A stretch of DNA of 56,200 bases, taken from the NCBI GenBank assembly GCA_900550465.1, contig URSC01000015.1, positions 1-56,200 of the forward strand, read 5' to 3'. The notes under the pieces are model-generated. The model had not been told where the DNA came from and made no database searches. It was given only the letters and a program-made list of their open reading frames with translations. The DNA comes from an uncultured Alistipes sp. GTDB taxonomy: Bacteria > Bacteroidota > Bacteroidia > Bacteroidales > UBA932. Made by a program: the position numbers and the translations under genes. Positions 49,719 to 56,200 of the stretch are shown in pieces (the first letter of the stretch is position 1; every line of letters starts with the position of its first letter).

Positions 49719-50258
49719 TTATTCTTCAGTATCGTAGGTTCCGGAACCGGAGTTGCTGAAAGGGTTGGAGTCGGTCTTCTTGGCTATCGTGGCCACTATG
49801 GCGCATACGATGAGGCCGCAGATGACACATCCTATGAACTGGGATGCGACCAGGATTACGGGCATCGAACGGGCCAGCGCGTCATAGTCCATCATGCCGG
49901 CTATGCCCATCGACTCGTATGTCTGGAATATCTGGTCGAGCATCTCGGTGAGAGAGCCGGGAATGAATACGGTATAGGTCAGCAGCACGAACAGGGTGCA
50001 GACTATGGCCGATAGGGTGCAGACCGCCATTCCGTAGCCGAAGGACTGGCCGTAGCTGACATAGTCCCAGGAGTCGGCGTTGCGCCTCATGGCATAATAT
50101 ACGATATAGACGGATGCGCAGAGTTTTACAGCTTTAAGGATGGTGTTGAGGAAGCCGGGAAGCTGGAACAGACTTAGTACAAGATTTATCACGACGGAGA
50201 CACTCGCGAGTATCAGGCCGTATTTGGCGGCTTCGGACCAGTTAAGTTTGTAGTTCAT
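49719..50258 (-). CDS. DUF4199 membrane protein
   Basis: The 179-residue protein starts at the ATG at 50258 (MNYKLNWSEAAKYGL). A start 27 nt upstream would lie at or before the predicted transcription start. It has four membrane segments (LILASVSVVINLVLSLF, LCASVYIVYYAM, VCTLSAIVCTLFVLLTYTVF, VILVASQFIGCVICGLIVCAIVAT) and a polar C-terminus. This fits the DUF4199 family, a Bacteroidetes protein of unknown role. It is divergent from thrS with overlapping promoters and lies before the GT2 gene on the same strand, so the two are probably co-transcribed. Confidence 0.8.
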   Translation of the reverse strand: MNYKLNWSEAAKYGLILASVSVVINLVLSLFQLPGFLNTILKAVKLCASVYIVYYAMRRNADSWDYVSYGQSFGYGMAVCTLSAIVCTLFVLLTYTVFIPGSLTEMLDQIFQTYESMGIAGMMDYDALARSMPVILVASQFIGCVICGLIVCAIVATIAKKTDSNPFSNSGSGTYDTEE

Positions 50259-50282
50259 CGTGGAAAATGTTGGATTTGACTG

Positions 50283-50299
50283 CAAATTTAGTAATTTTG
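50283..50299. promoter_or_regulatory. Overlapping divergent promoters of DUF4199 and thrS
   Basis: TAAATTTG on the minus strand (50290-50283) and TAATTTTG on the plus strand (50292-50299) face away from each other. The thrS ATG is 17 nt after its element and the DUF4199 ATG 24 nt after its own. Confidence 0.65.
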
Positions 50300-50316
50300 C
50301 AGAAATTTATCCTATT

Positions 50317-52251
50317 ATGATAGATATAAAATTTCCTGACGGCAGTGTCAGAAGTTACGAGAAGGGCATCACCCCGTACCAGATAGCGGAGCAGATTTCT
50401 CCGCGCCTTGCAAGTGAGGTACTTGCAGCATCATTCAACGGAAAGATTATAGACCTTGAGCTTCCCCTGAACGAGAGCGGAGAGCTCAGGCTGCATAAAT
50501 GGGAGGACCAGGAGGCCAAGTCCACGTTCTGGCACTCGTCGTCCCACCTGATGGCCGAGGCCCTGGAGCTGCTCTATCCCGGCATCAAGTTCGGTATCGG
50601 ACCCTCGATTGAGAACGGGTTCTACTATGACGTGGATCTGGGAGACAGGACCATCACTGAGTCGGACCTCAAGAAGATCGAGGACAAGATGATCGAGCTG
50701 GCCCGCCAGAAACAGCATTTCGTACGCAAGGAAGTGTCCAAGGCCGAGGCTATGGACACCTATACGAAGAAAGGCGACGAGTACAAGTGCGACCTTATCG
50801 GAGGTCTCGAGGACGGTACCATCACTTTCTATACCAACGGCAGCTTCACCGACCTGTGCCGCGGACCTCATCTGAGGGACACCTCGGTCATCAAGGCCGT
50901 CAAGCTGACCTCCATCGCCGGAGCCTACTGGAGAGGCGACGAGCACAACAAGATGCTCACCCGTATCTACGGCATCACCTTCCCCCAGAAGAAGATGCTT
51001 GACGAGTATATTGCCCTGATGGAAGAGGCCAAGAAGAGAGATCACCGCAAGATCGGCAAGGAGCTGGAGCTTTTCACATTCTCCCCGAGAGTCGGAGCCG
51101 GTCTGCCCCTGTGGCTGCCCAAGGGTGCTGCCCTCCGCGAGCGTCTGGAACAGTTCCTGCGCAAGGTTCAGAAGGAGTACGGCTATCTGCCCGTAATCAC
51201 TCCCCACATCGGCCAGAAGGAGCTCTACGTGACATCCGGTCACTACGCCAAGTACGGAGCTGACTCCTTCCGCCCCATCACCACTCCCCAGGAGGGCGAG
51301 GAATTTCTGCTGAAGCCCATGAACTGCCCTCATCACTGTGAGATATACCGCAGCAAGCCCCACTCATACAAGGACCTGCCCATCCGCCTGGCCGAGTTCG
51401 GCACGGTATACCGCTACGAGCAGAGCGGTGAGCTGCACGGTCTGACCCGCGTGCGCGGCTTCACACAGGACGACGCCCACATCTACTGCCGTCCCGACCA
51501 GCTCAAGGAGGAGTTCTGCAAGGTGATCGACATCGTGCTCTACATCTTCAAGACCCTCAACTTCGATGAATACATCGCCCAGGTATCCCTGCGCGACAAG
51601 AACGACCGCAGTAAGTATATAGGTACCGACGAGAATTGGGAGAAGGCCGAGCAGGCCATCATCGAGGCCGCCGAGGAGAAGGGTCTGAAGACCATCGTCG
51701 AGTACGGCGAGGCTGCCTTCTACGGTCCCAAGCTGGACTTCATGGTCAAGGACGCCATCGGACGCCGCTGGCAGCTGGGTACGATCCAGGTGGACTACAA
51801 CCTGCCTGAGCGTTTCGAGCTGGAGTATACCGGCGCGGACGACAAGAAGTACCGTCCCGTGATGATTCACCGCGCCCCCTTCGGCTCCATGGAGAGGTTC
51901 GTGGCAGTGCTCATCGAGCACACCGGCGGCAAGTTCCCTCTGTGGCTCACGCCCGAGCAGGCGGTGATACTTCCCATCAGCGAAAAATACAACGATTACG
52001 CAAAAAAAGTTTGCGAATTGCTTAATAATTACGATATTCGCGCCTCGATTGACGAACGCAACGAGACTATCGGCAAGAAAATCAGGGAGAACGAGCTCAA
52101 GCGCATCCCCTTCCTGCTGGTGGTTGGCGAGAAGGAGGCCGAGAACGGAACAGTCTCTGTACGCCGTCAGGGCGAGGGAGACCAGGGTTCGATGACTCCC
52201 GAAGAGTTCGCTGCGAAAGTCAACGAGGAAGTAAAAAATATGATTAACTAA
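50317..52251 (+). CDS. thrS: Threonyl-tRNA synthetase
   Basis: The 644-residue class II enzyme starts at the ATG at 50317 (MIDIKFPDGSVRSYEKG), an N-terminal TGS domain. The editing domain carries FWHSSSHLMAEALELLYP and LCRGPHLRDTSVIKAVKL (HxxxH and Cys region), the catalytic core has MNCPHHCEIYRSKPHSYKDLPIRLAEFG (motif 2 region begins) and HRAPFGSMERFVAVLIEH (motif 3), and the anticodon-binding domain follows. Ligates Thr to tRNA-Thr. It is followed 21 nt later by the infC AUC start, an arrangement (thrS-infC-rpmI-rplT) shared with E. coli, which suggests a common translational operon. Confidence 0.97.
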   Translation: MIDIKFPDGSVRSYEKGITPYQIAEQISPRLASEVLAASFNGKIIDLELPLNESGELRLHKWEDQEAKSTFWHSSSHLMAEALELLYPGIKFGIGPSIENGFYYDVDLGDRTITESDLKKIEDKMIELARQKQHFVRKEVSKAEAMDTYTKKGDEYKCDLIGGLEDGTITFYTNGSFTDLCRGPHLRDTSVIKAVKLTSIAGAYWRGDEHNKMLTRIYGITFPQKKMLDEYIALMEEAKKRDHRKIGKELELFTFSPRVGAGLPLWLPKGAALRERLEQFLRKVQKEYGYLPVITPHIGQKELYVTSGHYAKYGADSFRPITTPQEGEEFLLKPMNCPHHCEIYRSKPHSYKDLPIRLAEFGTVYRYEQSGELHGLTRVRGFTQDDAHIYCRPDQLKEEFCKVIDIVLYIFKTLNFDEYIAQVSLRDKNDRSKYIGTDENWEKAEQAIIEAAEEKGLKTIVEYGEAAFYGPKLDFMVKDAIGRRWQLGTIQVDYNLPERFELEYTGADDKKYRPVMIHRAPFGSMERFVAVLIEHTGGKFPLWLTPEQAVILPISEKYNDYAKKVCELLNNYDIRASIDERNETIGKKIRENELKRIPFLLVVGEKEAENGTVSVRRQGEGDQGSMTPEEFAAKVNEEVKNMIN

Positions 52252-52258
52252 AAAGATT

Positions 52259-52275
52259 AGGAGGACAACTTTATC
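52259..52275 (+). promoter_or_regulatory. Shine-Dalgarno and AUC start of infC
   Basis: AGGAGG (52259-52264) lies 8 nt before ATC (52273-52275). The frame from ATC runs without a stop into infC, and an in-frame stop (TAG, 52258-52260) lies just upstream. No ATG, GTG, TTG or CTG lies between the stop and the start of the IF3 domain. Confidence 0.75.
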
Positions 52276-52905
52276 GCAACACCAGTCAAAAAGCGCCCTT
52301 ACACGGGTGCTCCCAGGCCCGCAGCACCACAGCAGCACAATGAGGGCCGCAACAACAATGGACAGGGCAACCGCCAGCCGGACAGCCGGAAAGACGACGG
52401 ACCCAGGGTCAATGACGAGATCACAGCGCCTAAGGTAAGGCTCGTGGGAGACAACATCCCGCAGCCTGGTATCTATCCATTGCGGGAAGCCCAGAGGCTG
52501 GCAGAGAGCCTCGAGCTGGATCTGGTGGAGATTTCCGCCAAGGTGGATCCGCCTGTCTGCAAGATCATAGACTACCAGAAGTATGTCTATCAGCAGAAAA
52601 AGAAGGCGAAGGAGATGAAGTCCAATGCCTCCAAGGTGGTGATAAAGGAGATCCGCTTCGGTCCGAACACCGATGAGCATGACTTCCAGTTCAAGCTCAA
52701 GCACGCCATCAACTTCCTGCAGGAAGGCTCGAAGGTCAAGGCGTATGTGTTCTTCCGCGGCCGCTCGATTCTCTTCTCCGAGCAGGGCGAGAAGCTCCTG
52801 CTGCGCTTCGCCCTCGAACTGGAGGAGTACGGCAAGGCCGAGCAGATGCCCAAGCTGGAGGGAAAGATGATGATAATGATGATCGCTCCTGTAAAGAAGA
52901 AATAA
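52273..52905 (+). CDS. infC: Translation initiation factor IF-3 (AUC start)
   Basis: The 210-residue protein is read from AUC at 52273. A GTG at 52444 would remove residues VNDEITAPKVRL, the first strand of the N-terminal domain, so the shorter model is wrong. The first 45 residues or so are a basic, Gln/Asn/Pro-rich extension. The N-domain follows (VRLVGDNIPQPGIYPLREA, LDLVEISAKVDPPVCKI), then a lysine-rich linker (YQQKKKAKEMKS) and the C-domain (IKEIRFGPNTDEHDFQFK, then AYVFFRGRSILF). IF-3 checks start codons and prevents subunit joining; non-AUG starts of infC are known in E. coli (AUU), and let IF-3 repress its own synthesis. A strong AGGAGG supports this start. Confidence 0.9.
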   Translation: MATPVKKRPYTGAPRPAAPQQHNEGRNNNGQGNRQPDSRKDDGPRVNDEITAPKVRLVGDNIPQPGIYPLREAQRLAESLELDLVEISAKVDPPVCKIIDYQKYVYQQKKKAKEMKSNASKVVIKEIRFGPNTDEHDFQFKLKHAINFLQEGSKVKAYVFFRGRSILFSEQGEKLLLRFALELEEYGKAEQMPKLEGKMMIMMIAPVKKK

Positions 52906-52946
52906 CCGTTTTGTAACGTTTAATATTTAACTAAATTTTTGTAACA

Positions 52947-53141
52947 ATGCCCAAAATGAAGACCAACTCCGGTGCCAAAAAGCGCTTCGTGCTTACCGGA
53001 ACTGGAAAAGTGAAGAGAAGACACGCTTACCACAGCCACATTCTCACCAAGAAGACGACAAAACAGAAAAGGAACCTCAACAAGGTCGTTATAGCTGACG
53101 CTTGCGACACTAAGAGGATCAAAGAGATGATTGTCGCCTAA
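52947..53141 (+). CDS. rpmI: 50S ribosomal protein L35
   Basis: The 64-residue basic protein begins MPKMKTNSGAKKRFVLTGTGK, and contains HAYHSHILTKKTTKQKRNL and the C-terminal DTKRIKEMIV, matching bL35 throughout. It is the third gene of the thrS-infC-rpmI-rplT run, 41 bp after infC. A TAA stop is followed by a 99-bp gap with a strong hairpin before rplT. Confidence 0.96.
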   Translation: MPKMKTNSGAKKRFVLTGTGKVKRRHAYHSHILTKKTTKQKRNLNKVVIADACDTKRIKEMIVA

Positions 53142-53171
53142 GTTTAAGTTCATTTAATTTATTGTTTAACT

Positions 53172-53220
53172 GAATGTCCCAGCAGAAGAAGTCTCCCGTA
53201 AGGGGGGAGCGCTGACATTC
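53172..53220 (+). promoter_or_regulatory. Structured leader upstream of rplT
   Basis: The 99-bp rpmI-rplT gap holds a nested stem: GAATGTC/GACATTC (53172-53178 and 53214-53220), AGC/GCT (53181-53183 and 53211-53213) with a CC bulge, an asymmetric internal loop AGAAGAAGT, and CTCCC/GGGAG (53193-53197 and 53205-53209). No T-tract follows, so it is not a terminator. Position suggests a ribosomal-protein (L20) control element, which is inference. Confidence 0.55.
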
Positions 53221-53240
53221 TTAAAATCAAAAAGTGCAGT

Positions 53241-53588
53241 ATGCCTAGATCAGTGAATTCGGTGGCCTCAAGAGCCCGCCGCAAGAAAATTCTCAAACAG
53301 ACCCGCGGTAACTTCCTCGCAAGGAAGAACGTCTGGACCGTAGCCAAGAATACCTATGAGAAAGGTTTGGGTTACGCGTACCGCGACCGTAAAGCCAAGA
53401 AACGCAACTTCCGTTCGCTTTGGATCCAGCGTATCAATGCCGCTGCCCGCGAGCACGGTATGAACTATTCGCAGTTCATCGGCGCTCTCGCAAAGCAGAA
53501 CGTAGGTCTCAACCGTAAGGTGCTTGCCGACCTGGCCCTGAACAATCCTCAGGCTTTCGAGGCAGTGATCAACTCTGTGAAGAAGTAA
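53241..53588 (+). CDS. rplT: 50S ribosomal protein L20
   Basis: The 115-residue basic protein begins MPRSVNSVASRARRKKILKQ, and contains GNFLARKNVWTVAKNTYEKG, YRDRKAKKRNFRSLWIQRINAAAREHGMNYSQFI and LNRKVLADLALNNPQAF, matching bL20 throughout. L20 assembles early on the 23S rRNA and, in several bacteria, represses its own operon by binding a leader RNA. The structured gap just upstream is a candidate for such control. lepB follows 17 nt after the stop. Confidence 0.97.
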   Translation: MPRSVNSVASRARRKKILKQTRGNFLARKNVWTVAKNTYEKGLGYAYRDRKAKKRNFRSLWIQRINAAAREHGMNYSQFIGALAKQNVGLNRKVLADLALNNPQAFEAVINSVKK

Positions 53589-53605
53589 TCACACCTTAGC
53601 AGCAC

Positions 53606-54943
53606 GTGAAAGAGCTCCTGCATAATAAGTGGTTCCGGTTCGGAGTCTGGGGTGTCCTCTACCTCCTCTGGGTGATCTGGCTCGGAAATTACTGGTGGCT
53701 TCTCGGCCTCCTGGTGATTTTCGACATCTTCATCACCAGGAAGGTGAAGTGGGCTTTCTGGAAGAAGAACTACAAGGAGGGGGAGAAGCACAATGTATGG
53801 CTGGACTGGCTCGACGCCATTATCTTCGCCGTCATCGTGGTCGTACCTCTCAACATCTTCATCCTCCAGGCTTTCCGCATACCTTCCTCGTCCATGGAGA
53901 GCACTCTGATGACGGGAGACTACTTGTTTGTAGGCAAGCTGGCCTATGGCCCCAAGCTGCCCGAGAGACCTCTTTCCATACCCTTCGTCCACAACACGAT
54001 CTTCGGTAAGAAATCCTATTCGGACCTTATCAAGCGCGACTATAGGCGTCTGGCCGGTTTCGGTGACGTCAGGCGCGGAGACATCGTGGTGTTCAACTTC
54101 CCTCACGGGGACACGGTCCTCGCCAAACTGCCCGCCGACGATTACTACACCCACGTGCGGTTCAACGGCAGGGAGTACACCGAGAGGACTTACGGCCCCC
54201 TGATCGTAAGGCCCGTGGACAAGGAGGACAACTATGTGAAGAGATGTGTGGCAGTCGCCGGAGACACCCTCGAGGTGCGTGACGGAGAGGTCTTCGTCAA
54301 CGGAGAACTCCAGGACACTTATCCCGGCGTGCAGAACACCTATAGAGTAGTCACCAGCGGCTCCCCGATCAATCCCAGGATACTCGAGGACGCCGGTGTC
54401 CAGACCGCGGACGCATGGTTCGACGCTTCCCTTCCCGGGTATCCGTCGATGGCCATGACAGCGGATGCAGCAGACAGGATAGCTGCAGTCGCCAATGTTC
54501 AGGAATGCCGCCGCAACGTGGACGCCTATCCTCCCGACTACCCGGATTCCTACCTGATGCTCTTCCCCTTTACGGAGGACTTCCGGTGGACGAGGGACAA
54601 CTACGGTCCCCTCTACATTCCGGCCAAGGGAGACAGCGTGGCCCTGACCCTGGAGAACCTTCCCCTCTACCGCCGCATCATCGACGTATATGAGGGACAT
54701 GACCTTGAGGTTCAGGACAGTACCATAGTGATTGACGGCCGCCCCGCGACCCATTATACCTTCGCCATGGACTACTACTTCATGATGGGTGACAACAGGC
54801 ACAACTCTCTCGACTCCCGCTACTGGGGCTTCGTACCCGAGAACCACATCGTCGGCAAACCCCGCGTGGTATGGTTCTCGAAGGATGTCAACAAACCTTT
54901 CCCTCGGAATATCAGATGGAACCGATTGTTGAAGTTTGTGTAA
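53606..54943 (+). CDS. lepB: Signal peptidase I, GTG start
   Basis: The 445-residue protein starts at GTG (53606), MKELLHNKWFRFG. Two or three N-terminal membrane segments precede the catalytic Ser in FRIPSSSMESTLMTGDYLFV, the Lys in NYVKRCVAVAGDTLEVRDG, and box E MMGDNRHNSLDSRYWGFVPE. A large insertion (about 115 residues, 54330-54690) lies between the Lys region and box E, which explains the length against E. coli (324). It cleaves signal peptides at the periplasmic face of the inner membrane. Only 17 bp separate it from rplT, so it is probably at the end of the thrS-infC-rpmI-rplT run. Confidence 0.94.
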   Translation: MKELLHNKWFRFGVWGVLYLLWVIWLGNYWWLLGLLVIFDIFITRKVKWAFWKKNYKEGEKHNVWLDWLDAIIFAVIVVVPLNIFILQAFRIPSSSMESTLMTGDYLFVGKLAYGPKLPERPLSIPFVHNTIFGKKSYSDLIKRDYRRLAGFGDVRRGDIVVFNFPHGDTVLAKLPADDYYTHVRFNGREYTERTYGPLIVRPVDKEDNYVKRCVAVAGDTLEVRDGEVFVNGELQDTYPGVQNTYRVVTSGSPINPRILEDAGVQTADAWFDASLPGYPSMAMTADAADRIAAVANVQECRRNVDAYPPDYPDSYLMLFPFTEDFRWTRDNYGPLYIPAKGDSVALTLENLPLYRRIIDVYEGHDLEVQDSTIVIDGRPATHYTFAMDYYFMMGDNRHNSLDSRYWGFVPENHIVGKPRVVWFSKDVNKPFPRNIRWNRLLKFV

Positions 54944-54947
54944 AAAA

Positions 54948-54979
54948 TTTGGAATTTAAAGAAAAAAAGGGGATATTTG
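54948..54979 (+). promoter_or_regulatory. Probable promoter of rpmB
   Basis: TTTG (54948-54951), a 20-nt spacer and GATATTTG (54972-54979), one mismatch from TAnnTTTG, lie 39 nt before the rpmB ATG. Confidence 0.5.
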
Positions 54980-55018
54980 CAGCCCTTTGAAATTTAGAAA
55001 TAAAATAGGAAAAAATAT

Positions 55019-55261
55019 ATGGCACGTGTTTGTCAAGTAACAGGAAAGAAGAGGGTGATCGGAAACAATGTTTCCCACTCCAAGCGTCGTACGAAACGCG
55101 AGTTCGCTCCCAACCTGAAGGTTAAGCGCTTCTGGCTCGAGGAGGAGAACAGATTTGTCACTCTGAAGGTCTCTGCTGCCGGCATGAGGACCATCAACAA
55201 GAACGGTCTCGCAGCCACTCTGAAGGCCGCTCAGGAAAAAGGTTTAATCGACATTTATTAA
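55019..55261 (+). CDS. rpmB: 50S ribosomal protein L28
   Basis: The 80-residue protein begins MARVCQVTGKKRVIGNNVSH, and contains SKRRTKREFAPNLKVKRFW and TLKVSAAGMRTINKNGLA, matching bL28. It heads the rpmB-rpmG-DUF4295 cluster, with rpmG starting 15 nt after its stop. Such a triplet is common in Bacteroidetes. Confidence 0.96.
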   Translation: MARVCQVTGKKRVIGNNVSHSKRRTKREFAPNLKVKRFWLEEENRFVTLKVSAAGMRTINKNGLAATLKAAQEKGLIDIY

Positions 55262-55276
55262 CGGAGGGTACTAATC

Positions 55277-55465
55277 ATGGCAAAGAAAGCAAAAGGCAAC
55301 AGAGTGCAGGTGATCCTCGAGTGCACGGAGCAGAAGGACAGCGGAGTTCCCGGAATCTCCCGTTACATCACCACCAAGAACAAAAAGAATACAACAGAGC
55401 GTCTGGAGCGCAGGAAATACAATCCCTACCTCCGCAGAGTAACTGTTCACAAGGAAATTAAATAA
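55277..55465 (+). CDS. rpmG: 50S ribosomal protein L33
   Basis: The 62-residue protein begins MAKKAKGNRVQVILECTEQK and ends RRKYNPYLRRVTVHKEIK, matching bL33. The zinc-binding Cys pairs seen in some L33 paralogues are absent (only one Cys, residue 16), the zinc-independent C- type. GGAGGG (55263-55268) lies 8 nt before the ATG, one of the few Shine-Dalgarno-like sites in this window. It is between rpmB and the DUF4295 gene. Confidence 0.95.
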   Translation: MAKKAKGNRVQVILECTEQKDSGVPGISRYITTKNKKNTTERLERRKYNPYLRRVTVHKEIK

Positions 55466-55474
55466 GTTTATCAT

Positions 55475-55636
55475 ATGGCAAAGAAAGCGGTTGCAACCTT
55501 CAGCGGCGACAAGGCCTCCAAGAGGACATTTGTCAAATGTATCAGGATGGAAAAATCCGACCGTACCGGTGCCTACATCTTCAAGGAGGATTTCGTAGCC
55601 ACCGACCGTGCGAAGGAATTTTTCGAGAAGAAGTAA
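55475..55636 (+). CDS. DUF4295 family protein, 53 aa
   Basis: A 53-codon frame (MAKKAVATFSGDKASKRTF ... RAKEFFEKK) starts at 55475, 9 nt after the rpmG stop. It matches DUF4295 (PF14128), a Bacteroidetes protein found next to L28/L33. From memory, the Flavobacterium johnsoniae ribosome structure identified an additional large-subunit protein (bL38), which I believe belongs to this family; I could not check this. It is basic and has no other recognisable domain. A ribosomal role fits the position. Confidence 0.88.
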   Translation: MAKKAVATFSGDKASKRTFVKCIRMEKSDRTGAYIFKEDFVATDRAKEFFEKK

Positions 55637-55657
55637 ATCAATTACTTAAAGATAGCG

Positions 55658-55690
55658 ATAGGGTGCCCTTGCGACACCCTATTTTCATTT
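55658..55690 (+). terminator. Terminator immediately before the M2 peptidase ATG
   Basis: ATAGGGTG (55658-55665) pairs with CACCCTAT (55675-55682) over 8 bp, followed by TTTCATTT. It ends the L28-L33-DUF4295 transcript, yet its T-tract touches the next ATG (55691). Confidence 0.7.
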
Positions 55691-56200
55691 ATGGATATGG
55701 ACTTACAGGAAATCATCGACAGGACGGTGGCAGCGTATGCGCCGCTGGTCAAGGCGTCCTCCGAGGCTTATTGGGAGGGGACGACGACAGGAAGTGCCGC
55801 TGCATTTGAAAGGTATGCGGAGATAAACAGGAAAATAGCGGAGCTGTTCTCCGACAGCAGGACTTTCGGGGAGCTGCGCCGGATCAGGGAATCCGGGAGC
55901 GTGACGGAACCTCTCATGCGCCGTCAGCTTGAGGAACTCTACAATGCTTTCCTCTCGAGGCAGGCGGACAAGTCTCTGCTGAATGCGATAATCGACAAGG
56001 AAACCGAGCTGGAGCGTAAGTACGCTGCTTTCCGGGCGGATTTCCGGGGCAGCAGGATCAATGACAATGAGGTGGAGCGGCTGCTGCGGACTTCTTCCGA
56101 CTCTGCGGAGCTGCGGGACGTCTGGGAGGCGCATAAGGCGGTGGGCCGGGAGGTGGCCCGGGATGTGCTGGATGTAGTGCGGCTGCGCAATCGGCTTGCG
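55691..56200 (+). CDS. M2-family (ACE-like) metallopeptidase, 3' part outside window
   Basis: The open frame reaches the right edge with 170 codons and no stop. It starts MDMDLQEIIDRTVAAYAPLV; the ATG at 55697 is an alternative. The visible part is all helical and matches the N-terminal region of bacterial M2-type peptidases: SEAYWEGTTTGSAAAFERYAE, LRRIRESGSVTEPLMRRQL, NAFLSRQADKSLLNAIIDKE and NEVERLLRTSSDSAELRDVWEAHKAVG. The zinc motif HExxH would lie beyond the edge, so the call rests on the N-terminal pattern only. No signal peptide is seen. Confidence 0.75.
   Translation, partial: MDMDLQEIIDRTVAAYAPLVKASSEAYWEGTTTGSAAAFERYAEINRKIAELFSDSRTFGELRRIRESGSVTEPLMRRQLEELYNAFLSRQADKSLLNAIIDKETELERKYAAFRADFRGSRINDNEVERLLRTSSDSAELRDVWEAHKAVGREVARDVLDVVRLRNRLA

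Noticed and set aside
53589..53605. Bacteroidales-1 RNA, often found downstream of L20 genes
   Set aside because: Only 17 nt separate rplT from lepB, so there is no room for the motif here.

Overview
This window comes from a Bacteroidales chromosome. It could be Rikenellaceae or a related gut lineage, but I cannot fix the genus. The signs are Bacteroidetes-type promoters (TAnnTTTG -7 elements, three with TTTG exactly 19 nt upstream), a MurF-Alr fusion, DUF4295 next to L33, DUF1573, DUF4199 and SPOR-amidase proteins, PF11449 transporter, class I BirA, and very few Shine-Dalgarno sequences. No rRNA or CRISPR array is present.

Positions 1-5935 form a visibly AT-richer accessory block. It ends at a tRNA-Phe(GAA) gene, with a tyrosine recombinase next to the tRNA 3' end, and looks like one end of an integrated element whose other end lies beyond position 1. 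It carries a DUF2971 gene (cut by the edge), a leucine-rich-repeat lipoprotein with near-identical 63-bp repeats behind a long structured leader, small hypothetical genes, a solitary MNT nucleotidyltransferase, a RelE/ParE-type toxin-antitoxin pair and several terminator-like hairpins.

From 6.1 kb the GC-richer core begins. It holds a C26 amidotransferase-like lipoprotein, MurF-Alr, an HMP/pyridoxal kinase, a HAD phosphatase and an Na+/alanine symporter. Next come a DPP-IV-like peptidase coupled to a PAS protein, a 3' remnant of pdxT, a threonine-type asparaginase and an Xaa-Pro aminopeptidase. At 17.9-21.2 kb is a three-gene putative H2/redox-sensing module: a thioredoxin-like [2Fe-2S] protein, a HydS-like [FeFe]-hydrogenase with PAS domain, and a SpoIIE/PP2C phosphatase.

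At 21.9-28.1 kb a leftward operon rsfS-ftsH-cdsA-psd-M20 dipeptidase-pyrF joins ribosome silencing, membrane quality control, phosphatidylethanolamine synthesis and pyrimidine synthesis. Facing it are birA, then rpe, pepD, dnaA, an MCE/MlaD protein and a SPOR amidase. From 34.8 kb the right half is mostly rightward: lptD, ridA, rho, DUF1573, meaB/argK, a putative Mn transporter, secA, lpdA and bactofilin. A GT2 and a DUF4199 protein face leftward.

The right end is translational: thrS-infC-rpmI-rplT-lepB, then rpmB-rpmG-DUF4295 and the start of an M2-type metallopeptidase. infC appears to start with AUC behind a strong AGGAGG, and the rpmI-rplT gap holds a strong hairpin that may be a regulatory element. 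The observations I would follow first are the HydS-SpoIIE module with the operator-like palindrome behind it, the infC start, the rplT leader, the structured leader at 1.7-2.0 kb and the pdxT scar.
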